Source: Alphaproteobacteria bacterium UBA3650
GTDB taxonomy: Bacteria; Pseudomonadota; Alphaproteobacteria; CAAHEQ01; UBA3637
Assembly (NCBI GenBank): GCA_002373815.1
Contig: DFKH01000068.1
Location: 1-10,879, forward strand
Direction: 5' to 3'
DNA: 10,879 nucleotides
Shown here: one piece after another, positions 1 to 6,273 of the stretch
How the letters are laid out: the number at the start of each line of letters is the position of its first letter
Numbering within the stretch: position 1 is the first letter of the stretch
Program-made: the position numbers and the translations under genes
Notes under the pieces: generated by a model
Told to the model about the DNA's origin: nothing
What the model saw: only the letters and a program-made list of their open reading frames with translations
The model's database searches: none

Positions 1-228
1 TTACCGCCAACACGCCCAACATTTCTACCATACTACGACCGCTCTCTGTGTCATGCTGAACTTGATTCAGCATCTGTTTTGTGGCGTAACAAGATTCTGG
101 ATCAAGTCCAGAATGACAGTTCTTAGAAGATCCTTCGTGACATTTAGGAGGATATATTCTCAAAAAATGTTTAAAAATCAAACACTTATTTCGTAGTGGG
201 GGGGGGCTTGCAAAGCAGAATTCTTCAT
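1..228 (-). CDS. Type IV pilin-like protein, 5' part only, start out of frame (possible phase-variable gene)
   Basis: The minus strand at 1-40 encodes GRSMVEMLGVLAV and runs off the window. This matches a prepilin site, with cleavage after Gly, Glu at +5 and then a hydrophobic helix, and it resembles the same segment in the large protein at 7898-10111. The pilin frame is open up to a stop at about 234, but its only ATG (71-73) has no Shine-Dalgarno. The best start is ATG at 228, with AAGGAG 10 nt upstream (239-244); it reads MKNSALQAPPP and stops at TGA 178-180 after 16 codons. A run of nine C follows codon 7. Ten (or seven) C would join this start to the pilin frame without a stop, giving a 65-residue leader before the Gly. 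So this is an OFF-phase gene, a pseudogene, or a homopolymer sequencing error. Function (pilus or surface subunit) is inferred. Confidence 0.6.
50..117. repeat. 68-bp palindromic element made of two inverted hairpin modules
   Basis: The element begins GTCAT and ends ATGAC. It holds two hairpins with perfect 8-bp arms and 5-nt loops: ATGCTGAA/TTCAGCAT at 53-73 and ATTCTGGA/TCCAGAAT at 94-114. Each loop reads CTTGA or its complement TCAAG. The two modules are related to each other in inverted orientation, with pattern gtcaTnCTGRaCTTGAtYCAGnAT. Read on the minus strand in the pilin frame it encodes CHSGLDPES...QMLNQVQHD with no stop. I recognise both peptide strings as translations of dispersed palindromic repeats common in proteobacterial genomes. 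It resembles in concept the Rickettsia palindromic elements that insert in frame into genes. Confidence 0.7.
198..206 (-). repeat. Nine-base poly-C homopolymer (G on the plus strand) in coding leader
   Basis: This uninterrupted run of nine C (coding strand) lies right after codon 7 of the gene starting at 228. It is the longest G/C homopolymer I noticed in an otherwise AT-rich window. Its length decides whether translation from 228 reaches the pilin-like domain. Poly-C/G tracts of this length are known slippage sites in phase-variable surface genes of other bacteria; here that role is inferred. Confidence 0.8.
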
Positions 229-254
229 GATGTTATGTCTCCTTAGTAGTTTCC

Positions 255-283
255 AAGATAACATAAAGTTGAAAAAAAGACAA
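255..283 (-). promoter_or_regulatory. Candidate promoter for the partial pilin-like gene
   Basis: On the minus strand TTGTCT (283-278) and TATCTT (260-255) are separated by 17 bp, each matching four of six consensus bases. It lies just after the rph stop and would start transcription about 20 nt before the ATG at 228. No terminator hairpin separates rph from this gene, so read-through is also possible. Confidence 0.3.
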
Positions 284-286
284 GTC

Positions 287-1009
287 CTATTTCAAGGCTT
301 CATTTTGCTTTTGAATCAATTCATGAATGCCTTTTTCCGCCAAAGTCAAAAGAGCAGCAAATTCATCTTTCGAAAAAGGGGCACCTTCGGCAGATCCTTG
401 AATTTCAATCAATTTACCACTGGCTGTCATGACAAAATTCGCATCCGTCCCAGCATTTGAATCTTCTGCATAATCTAAATCCAATACAGGTTCACTTCCC
501 ACAATACCACAGGAAACAGCTGCTACTTGTCCAATAAGGGGCGTGTGTTCAATACTGCCCTTTTGCAAAGCATCATCAATGGCCATTTTTAAGGCAATAT
601 AAGCGGCAGTAATGCTGGCAGTTCTGGTGCCACCATCGGCTTGCAAGACATCACAATCAATCTTGATTGTTTTGTTTGGAATTTGATGCAAATCGGTAAT
701 TGCCCGCAACGAACGACCGATAAGACGTTGAATTTCAATTGCACGAGAATCTTGTTTGCCTTTGACAGCATCACGATCCTTACGAATATTACCCGCATGT
801 GGTAACATACCATATTCAGCGGTCAACCATCCTCCATGCTTTTGTTGTTGTTTCATCCAAGCAGGCACTTTATCTTCAATCATCACAGTGCACAATACAT
901 GCGTATCACCCCATTTAATCAAGCAAGAGCCAGGGGCATATTTATTTACTCGTGTTTGAATTTCAATTTTGCGCAACTCATCAGCGGCGCGACCAGAGGG
1001 TCTTGTCAT
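287..1009 (-). CDS. rph: Ribonuclease PH
   Basis: RNase PH is a phosphorolytic 3'-5' exoribonuclease that trims the 3' ends of tRNA precursors and other RNAs in the cytoplasm, normally as a hexamer. The 240-residue product has the family's usual length and begins MTRPSGRAADELR, the typical N-terminus. It contains the phosphate-binding GGTRTAS segment (residues 126-132), an intact LDLDYAEDS acidic motif (176-184) that carries the metal-binding Asp residues, and a conserved IEIQGSAEG stretch (201-209). I chose the start at 1009 rather than the upstream ATG at 1045 because AGGAG sits 6 nt before it and it matches the family start. It is transcribed divergently from grpE; the partial pilin-like gene follows after 58 bp. 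Confidence 0.97.
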   Translation of the reverse strand: MTRPSGRAADELRKIEIQTRVNKYAPGSCLIKWGDTHVLCTVMIEDKVPAWMKQQQKHGGWLTAEYGMLPHAGNIRKDRDAVKGKQDSRAIEIQRLIGRSLRAITDLHQIPNKTIKIDCDVLQADGGTRTASITAAYIALKMAIDDALQKGSIEHTPLIGQVAAVSCGIVGSEPVLDLDYAEDSNAGTDANFVMTASGKLIEIQGSAEGAPFSKDEFAALLTLAEKGIHELIQKQNEALK

Positions 1010-1035
1010 TTTAAACTCCTTTGTTTGTTGGCTAA

Positions 1036-1064
1036 AGTTTATCATTTTTCATAAAAAAAAGCAA
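1036..1064 (-). promoter_or_regulatory. Candidate rph promoter
   Basis: On the minus strand TTGCTT (1064-1059) and TAAACT (1041-1036) are separated by 17 bp. The predicted transcription start falls about 20 nt before the chosen rph start codon. The spacer contains T and A runs. Confidence 0.35.
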
Positions 1065-1069
1065 GTACT

Positions 1070-1099
1070 CTTGATTTTTTGAGTTGAAGCGATTACATA
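1070..1099 (+). promoter_or_regulatory. Possible grpE promoter
   Basis: CTTGATT (1070-1076) is followed 17 bp later by TACATA (1094-1099), upstream of grpE. The CTTG could be the -35 core of a heat-shock sigma factor promoter, as expected for grpE. The -10 fits neither the housekeeping nor the RpoH consensus well, so this is weak. Confidence 0.22.
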
Positions 1100-1126
1100 T
1101 ATAAGTATAAAAAAGGAAGGTGTCAG

Positions 1127-1669
1127 ATGGATAAGAAAAAAGAACATAAATCTGAAGAAAAAAAAGAACAAAACGTAGCCACACAAGCAGATGATCAAGT
1201 TTCCCATTTACAAGAAGAAGTTTTACATTGGAAAGATTTAGCTTTAAGAAATGCGGCTGAGGTTGAAAATATGCGCAAACGCTGTGCCTTAGATATGCAA
1301 AATACAGCTCGCTATGCAAATAAAGACTTTGCCCTTGATATGTTGCCAGTCATGGATAATTTGGAACGTGCTTTAAAAACAGCAAAAGTAGAAATGGGTA
1401 AATCTGATAAACCATGTGAACCTTTTTTTGTGGGATTGTTGCAAGGGGTGGAAATGGTGCATAAACAATTGGAAGAGGCCTTAAATAAGAATCATGTCAA
1501 AAAAATGCAAGACGCAGGACGTGTGTTCGACCCTGATAAACATCAAGTGATTCAACAGGTGGAAGATCCTTCAAAACCAGCCGGTACGATTGTGGAAGAA
1601 TTACAAACAGGTTATACCATTGGTGATTCTCGCGTACTTCGCGAAGCTATGGTTGTGGTGACGAAGTAG
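1127..1669 (+). CDS. grpE: GrpE, nucleotide exchange factor for DnaK
   Basis: GrpE releases ADP from DnaK in the DnaK-DnaJ chaperone cycle in the cytoplasm and acts as a dimer. The 180-residue protein has a charged, disordered head (1-22), a long helical region rich in heptads (about 25-90), and a C-terminal beta domain. The family signature is clear at about 131-178: GRVFDPDKHQVIQQV, then GTIVEELQTGYTIGDSRVLREA. The ATG at 1127 is preceded by AAGGAAGG at a suitable distance. In many Alphaproteobacteria grpE follows hrcA; here hrcA is absent and grpE is alone, divergent from rph. Its last 23 bp overlap the 3' end of the convergent rppH gene. Confidence 0.96.
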   Translation: MDKKKEHKSEEKKEQNVATQADDQVSHLQEEVLHWKDLALRNAAEVENMRKRCALDMQNTARYANKDFALDMLPVMDNLERALKTAKVEMGKSDKPCEPFFVGLLQGVEMVHKQLEEALNKNHVKKMQDAGRVFDPDKHQVIQQVEDPSKPAGTIVEELQTGYTIGDSRVLREAMVVVTK

Positions 1670-2147
1670 GGGCTTCAAAATCGTCAATCAAAGTTTTAAA
1701 TTCATTTAAAACTTGACGATAAACTTTTCGCTTAAAAGGAATCACAAGATAAGGCACCTTTTTTGGTTGTACCCATCTGGCGCCACAAAACTCTGGATGC
1801 TTTTCGTTGGTAAAAACAAAATCCTTAGAATTGCCTTTAAAATAAAGCAAAAACCATTTTTGTTGATTTCCATCAATAGACGTACGCATATGTTTTGGCA
1901 ATTCATATGTCAGCCATTCTTTTGATTCAGCTAAAATATCAACCTTATCTGGTGTTAAACCAATTTCTTCACGCATTTCACGGAACAGAGCCTGCTTAGG
2001 TGTTTCGCCTTCTTCAATGCCTCCTTGAGGCATTTGAAATCGAAAAGGAGAATCTTTCGGCCAACATCTCTTACCCAAGAAGACACGCTTTTTCGCATCA
2101 ATCATCATAAAACCAATCGATTGACGGTATGTCAAATTATTTGCCAT
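1647..2147 (-). CDS. rppH: RNA pyrophosphohydrolase (Nudix family)
   Basis: RppH removes pyrophosphate from the 5' triphosphate end of mRNAs, which opens them to RNase E decay. The 166-residue protein starts with YRQSIGFMMI and has a complete Nudix box at residues 42-64 (G-x5-E-x7-REMREEIGL), preceded by MPQGG, which is typical of the RppH/IalA branch. A late FKRKVYRQV segment (about 143-151) is also characteristic. The ATG at 2147 lies inside the 3' end of ctpA and overlaps it by 11 nt, with AAGGGG just upstream, so translation is probably coupled to ctpA. It is the last gene of the gpmI-envC-ctpA-rppH run and meets grpE tail to tail. Other Nudix substrates cannot be excluded, but the motifs favour RppH. 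Confidence 0.92.
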   Translation of the reverse strand: MANNLTYRQSIGFMMIDAKKRVFLGKRCWPKDSPFRFQMPQGGIEEGETPKQALFREMREEIGLTPDKVDILAESKEWLTYELPKHMRTSIDGNQQKWFLLYFKGNSKDFVFTNEKHPEFCGARWVQPKKVPYLVIPFKRKVYRQVLNEFKTLIDDFEAPTSSPQP

Positions 2148-3441
2148 CTACCCCTTCTTTCTGTTCAGAAAACACAGACATGGCTTTTAATATATCCAAT
2201 GCACGATCCAATTGATAATCTTTTTTGGCTGTCTCATCCTCTGGTTTCTTTTCTTCTTCTTTGGGAAGTTCTGTATCTTTTGCCTTTTTCCCTTCTTCGG
2301 CCGATAAAGCGCCATCTAAATCTCCTTCACCCCAGCCTGTAATTTTGGGTAATTCTTTTAACTCTGCACGGGGAATTTCTACATCAGGTGTAATTCCTTT
2401 TGCTTGAATAGAGTTACCAGAGGGAGTAAAATAACGCGCTGTCGTAATTTTAATGGCGCCAAATCCAGGAATTTCACGAATCGTTTGAACAGATCCTTTC
2501 CCGAACGATTTTAAGCCAACAATAACGGCGCGTTTGTGATCTTGTAAAGCGCCTGCCACAATCTCAGAAGCAGAAGCAGATCCTTCGTTGATCATGACAA
2601 CCAAAGGTAAACCATTGGTCATATCGCCCGTTTTAGCGGAAAAACGCAACGTTTCTTCGGGTTTTCTAGAACGTGTAGAAACAATCTCTCCCTGTGCTAA
2701 GAATGTGTCCGCAACACCAACGGCCTGATCCAATAAACCACCTGGATTGTTACGAATATCCACAACAAAACCAATTAAATCTTTTCCAATTTTTTCTTTT
2801 AATTCTTTAATGGCACGATGTAATTCGGAGGTCGTTTTTTCGCTAAAAGTCAAAATCCGAATATACCCAATATTGCCTTTTGCCTCAAATTTAACGGGAT
2901 CTACCTTGATAATATCACGTACCAAAGTAATTTCAAATGGTTCTTTGTTTTTACGAGATATCTTAATCTTGACTTTTGTTTTTGGGGTACCACGTAACCG
3001 TTTGACAGCTTCGTTTAAAGATAAACCAATCACAGAAGTACCATCAATATGTGTAATATAATCGCCTGCCTGAATGCCAGCACGAAAAGCTGGTGTATCA
3101 TCAATAGGAGAGACAACACGAACCAATCCATTTTCGCTAGAAACTTCCATGCCAACACCACCAAATTCCCCTTTTGTCTGAGTGGCCATTTCTTCCATTT
3201 CCTCTTTATTGAGGAAACCAGAATGAGGATCCTGAGCGGTTAAAACACCATTGAGGGCTTTTTCAACCATTTTTTTATAGGAAACATCTTCCACATAATC
3301 TTCTTTAATCAATTTCAAGGAGGAACCTAACAATTCCATCAACACATATACATTTTCATTTTCTGCTGGCTCTGTTTTTGGGGTAGGTGCTGCCATCACA
3401 GGCAAAACCATCATCCAAGTTAATAAAAGTAATTTTTTCAT
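2137..3441 (-). CDS. ctpA: C-terminal processing peptidase CtpA (S41 family, PDZ-containing)
   Basis: This is a periplasmic serine protease of the CtpA/Prc type, which trims or degrades envelope proteins from their C-termini. The 434-residue product has a signal peptide (1-18, cleavage near VMAA), a PDZ domain (about 88-176, with GVGMEV and AGIQAGDYI), and an S41 core with VVDIRNNPGG (227-235). The Ser-Lys dyad fits S290 in GSASASEI and K315 in SFGKGSVQ; the spacing of 25 matches S430/K455 of E. coli Prc, and Q319 matches Q459. The tail (about 380-410) is rich in Lys and Glu. AGGAGG lies 5 nt before the ATG and overlaps the envC stop codon, and the gap to envC is only 9 nt. Known partners of such proteases are cell-wall hydrolases and lipoproteins, which fits the upstream envC-like gene. 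Confidence 0.95.
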   Translation of the reverse strand: MKKLLLLTWMMVLPVMAAPTPKTEPAENENVYVLMELLGSSLKLIKEDYVEDVSYKKMVEKALNGVLTAQDPHSGFLNKEEMEEMATQTKGEFGGVGMEVSSENGLVRVVSPIDDTPAFRAGIQAGDYITHIDGTSVIGLSLNEAVKRLRGTPKTKVKIKISRKNKEPFEITLVRDIIKVDPVKFEAKGNIGYIRILTFSEKTTSELHRAIKELKEKIGKDLIGFVVDIRNNPGGLLDQAVGVADTFLAQGEIVSTRSRKPEETLRFSAKTGDMTNGLPLVVMINEGSASASEIVAGALQDHKRAVIVGLKSFGKGSVQTIREIPGFGAIKITTARYFTPSGNSIQAKGITPDVEIPRAELKELPKITGWGEGDLDGALSAEEGKKAKDTELPKEEEKKPEDETAKKDYQLDRALDILKAMSVFSEQKEGVDGK

Positions 3442-3450
3442 GTTTTCCTC

Positions 3451-4587
3451 CTATCCAACAAACCAAGGGCGCGGGTTGATGGCTTGACCACTTTGCCGGA
3501 CCTCAATATATAAATTCGTGTAATTAGTGCCCATTTTTCCAATGGGTTCACCCGTTAATAATTGACTGCCAACTGATGTTGTAATTGTATCCAGACCAGC
3601 CAAAACAGTCAAGTAATTGTCGCCATGATCAATAATGACAAGTTGACCATAGTTTTGAAAGGGACCAGCAAACAAGACAGTGCCATCAAATGGCGCAGCG
3701 ACTTGTGCCGATCGACGAGTCGTGACAACCATGCCTTTTGCGTGGGATTGGCTTGCCCCAGTTGTATCGCCAAAGTTTTGTGTGATGCGTCCTTGCGCCG
3801 GTAAAGACAAGGACCCTCTGGCGCGGGCAAATGCTCCCGTTCCAAAACCACGACCAGTCGCCTTTTTTTGCGCCATTTTTTTCTGTTGTTCTTTTTGAAT
3901 ATTAGCTAATAAGTCTTTCAAACTTTTTGCTTCTTTGGCTAATTTTTCTGCTTTGGCCTTTGATTTTTCATAAGTAGAGGCATACTGCGCTTGTAACACT
4001 TTTTTTTGTTGTGCAAGTTTTTCCATCTGTTCATTCTTATTAGACAGCTCTGCCGTTGTTGTCTTAATGGACGAAATCTGATTTTGTAATTCCATTTTGA
4101 CTTGGCTTAAAGCGTTAAGATCCTCTTGAGTTTGATGTTGAATACCACCCACAATCGGAAAACTATATTGCATCAAACGATGGGAACGTAGCATCTGAAT
4201 GGGCGTTTTGGCCTGAATCAATAAAATTTCACTGGGACGCAGAGCCAACGTTTGCATACCCTGCATAATCTTGGCCATTTGCAGCGAAGATAAGGATAAC
4301 TTTTGTTCTAACTCTTCCTGTTGATTTTCAAGTTCTTTTTTCTTCTGTTCTAATAAAGACAACTGATCTTCATGTTTGCGTACAGACTTAGCTAAGTTGA
4401 CCATTTCCTTTTGAACGCTTTTAACCTCTTTGTCTAACGCTTGAGATTTGCGTTGGCTTTCGGCTTGTTGTTGCTTTGCTTGCTTAATTTGTGCCTCAAT
4501 TTTTGCCAAATCTTTCTCTGTCGAAGCAGCAAACACAACGCTTCCGATCATGAAAGATAAGGCTAAAATAAAAGCACGTCGTACCAA
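3451..4587 (-). CDS. envC: EnvC-like murein hydrolase activator (coiled coil plus degenerate LytM domain)
   Basis: This is likely a periplasmic activator of N-acetylmuramoyl-L-alanine amidases during cell division. The 378-residue product has a signal peptide (1-21), a long Lys/Gln/Glu-rich coiled coil (about 24-110 and 155-240) and a C-terminal LytM/M23 domain (about 264-378) ending GQAINPRPWFVG, very like E. coli EnvC. The zinc ligands are mostly lost: H282 remains but the Asp four residues on is Met, the HxH position reads LAGL, and the LHFEVR-type motif is LYIEVR. It is therefore probably not a peptidase itself. The start is TTG at 4587, 2 nt after the gpmI stop, with GAGAGGAAG upstream inside gpmI; the next ATG (Met13) would cut the signal peptide. 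Operon partners are gpmI and ctpA. Confidence 0.88.
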   Translation of the reverse strand: MVRRAFILALSFMIGSVVFAASTEKDLAKIEAQIKQAKQQQAESQRKSQALDKEVKSVQKEMVNLAKSVRKHEDQLSLLEQKKKELENQQEELEQKLSLSSLQMAKIMQGMQTLALRPSEILLIQAKTPIQMLRSHRLMQYSFPIVGGIQHQTQEDLNALSQVKMELQNQISSIKTTTAELSNKNEQMEKLAQQKKVLQAQYASTYEKSKAKAEKLAKEAKSLKDLLANIQKEQQKKMAQKKATGRGFGTGAFARARGSLSLPAQGRITQNFGDTTGASQSHAKGMVVTTRRSAQVAAPFDGTVLFAGPFQNYGQLVIIDHGDNYLTVLAGLDTITTSVGSQLLTGEPIGKMGTNYTNLYIEVRQSGQAINPRPWFVG

Positions 4588-4589
4588 AT

Positions 4590-6116
4590 CTACTTCCTCT
4601 CAATTAACGAAACACCTGTCATTTCTTGTGGCTTTTTTAGCCCCAATAAGTCTAATAACGTTGGAGCAACATCAGCCAAACGTCCCTCTTTTAGATGAAC
4701 CACACCATCACCATTGACCAACACAGCTTGCACCGGTGTAGAGGTATGGGCTGTTTTAGGAGCTCCATTCTCATCAACCATATCTTCACAGTTGCCATGG
4801 TCAGCAGTAATGAATAAAGCGCCCCCTTTATCTGTGACAGCTTGCACCAAACGACCAACACAAGTATCCACAGTTTCGGCGGCTTTAATAGCTGCGGGAA
4901 TAATGCCTGTGTGTCCAACCATATCGCCATTGGCATAATTTACAATGATGACATCAAATTTGTCGGAATTGACAGCATCCACCAATTTGTCAGTAACTTC
5001 AACAGCAGACATTTCGGGTTGTAAATCATAAGTGGCCACTTTCGGACTTGGAACCAAAATACGATCTTCCCCATTAAATAATGTTTCTTGTCCTCCATTA
5101 AAAAAGAATGTCACGTGGGCATATTTTTCTGTCTCGGCAATTCGCAGTTGCTTTAAACCCGCATCAGCCACCACTTGCCCAAAAATATTTTTAAGCTGTT
5201 CTGGTGGAAATAAAACATGCATCCATTGCGTGTGATCTTTGGAATATTCTGTCATCGCAACCGCATCAGCAAATTGAACAACGCGTGAGCGAGGGGTCAA
5301 ATCAAAGTCTGGTTGCAACATCATGCGTGTGATTTCTCTGGCGCGATCTGTGCGATAATTCGCCATCATTACTGCATCACCATCTTTCATCCCTTGATAA
5401 TCTCCAATGACGCAAGGCACCACAAATTCATCAAAAACTTTTGCATCATAGCTTGCTTGAATGGCTTCATCTGCAGAGGCAAAGTGATCTCCCAGACCGT
5501 TGACAATAGCTTCATAAGCTTTTGTCACACGATCCCACCGATTATCGCGATCCATACCATAATAACGACCTCCAAGGGTGGCAATTTTAACATGAGACAT
5601 AGTTGCAATCTCTTTTTCCAAATCGGCGACAAAACCTTTTGCGGAATCTGGAGGTGTATCACGTCCATCCAAAAAACCATGCAAAGCCACCTCAATTCCA
5701 TTATCATTTAAAATGCGAGCCAAAGCCACAATATGGCGTTGCATCGCATGTACACCACCGGGGCCTAATAACCCCATTAAATGACAGGTTCCATGAGTTT
5801 TCTTTAATTTTTGAATCAAATCAACCAACACAGCATTTTTTTCAAGTTCGTGATTGGCAATAGCGTTGTCAATGCGTGGCAAGTCTTGAAATACAACGCG
5901 ACCTGCACCCAAATTCATATGCCCCACTTCCGAGTTTCCCATCTGACCATCCGGAAGTCCGACATCTTTGCCAGATGTCTTCAGCATCGTATGAGGCCAT
6001 TTTTGAACCAGTTCATGCCAAACAGGTGTACGCCCCATTTCAATCGCATTGTTTTCTTTCTTTGGATTAAACCCCCAACCATCTAAAATACATAAAACAA
6101 TTGGTTTTTGTGTCAT
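4590..6116 (-). CDS. gpmI: 2,3-bisphosphoglycerate-independent phosphoglycerate mutase
   Basis: GpmI interconverts 3- and 2-phosphoglycerate in glycolysis and gluconeogenesis, using Mn2+ and a phosphoserine intermediate in the cytoplasm. The 508-residue product is of normal length. It shows the alkaline-phosphatase-fold metal site with D12 in LCILDGWG, the catalytic Ser62 in GNSEVGH, GGVHAMQRHI with H123, and HGFLDGRDTPP. The late ADHGNCEDM motif and the following AHTSTPVQAVLV segment are also intact. It is the first gene of the operon continuing to envC, ctpA and rppH, an arrangement seen in many Alphaproteobacteria. The Shine-Dalgarno before 6116 is weak (AAAGGAAATGGGA). I found no convincing promoter in the AT-rich spacer upstream. 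Confidence 0.97.
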   Translation of the reverse strand: MTQKPIVLCILDGWGFNPKKENNAIEMGRTPVWHELVQKWPHTMLKTSGKDVGLPDGQMGNSEVGHMNLGAGRVVFQDLPRIDNAIANHELEKNAVLVDLIQKLKKTHGTCHLMGLLGPGGVHAMQRHIVALARILNDNGIEVALHGFLDGRDTPPDSAKGFVADLEKEIATMSHVKIATLGGRYYGMDRDNRWDRVTKAYEAIVNGLGDHFASADEAIQASYDAKVFDEFVVPCVIGDYQGMKDGDAVMMANYRTDRAREITRMMLQPDFDLTPRSRVVQFADAVAMTEYSKDHTQWMHVLFPPEQLKNIFGQVVADAGLKQLRIAETEKYAHVTFFFNGGQETLFNGEDRILVPSPKVATYDLQPEMSAVEVTDKLVDAVNSDKFDVIIVNYANGDMVGHTGIIPAAIKAAETVDTCVGRLVQAVTDKGGALFITADHGNCEDMVDENGAPKTAHTSTPVQAVLVNGDGVVHLKEGRLADVAPTLLDLLGLKKPQEMTGVSLIERK

Positions 6117-6260
6117 TTTATTCCCATTTCCTTTCTAATTTTTACCATTTTATTTCTTGTTTTGAATAACAAGAGTATAGTCAAAAAAATGAAAAAAGTG
6201 TATCTTTTTTTGAAAAAAAACGTGCTTTTTATAAAAAAAATTGGTAAAGTGAAAAAAGAA

Positions 6261-6269
6261 TAAGGAGGT
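6261..6269 (+). promoter_or_regulatory. Near-perfect Shine-Dalgarno before the EAL gene
   Basis: TAAGGAGGT is complementary to the 16S rRNA tail over nine bases. It leaves 2 nt before GTG 6271 but 5 nt before ATG 6274, so it favours the ATG as the real start. The rest of the spacer 6117-6260 is mostly A and T runs without a clear promoter. Confidence 0.75.
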
Positions 6270-6273
6270 TGTG

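Noticed and set aside
227..460. Plus-strand open frame of 77 codons
   Set aside because: It lies opposite rph and the start of the pilin-like gene, has no family resemblance, and is explained as a shadow of rph.
1010..1045. Twelve-residue N-terminal extension of RNase PH
   Set aside because: RNase PH normally begins at MxRPSGR and the internal ATG at 1009 has a good Shine-Dalgarno; the extension would also cover the candidate promoter -10.
6156..6173. Inverted repeat CTTGTT-TTGAAT-AACAAG between gpmI and the EAL gene
   Set aside because: The stem is only 6 bp of AT-rich sequence with no T run after it in either direction, so it is not a terminator, and there is no evidence that it is an operator.
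6271..6273. GTG as start of the EAL gene
   Set aside because: It stands only 2 nt from the AGGAGG core, while the ATG at 6274 has the normal 5-nt spacing.
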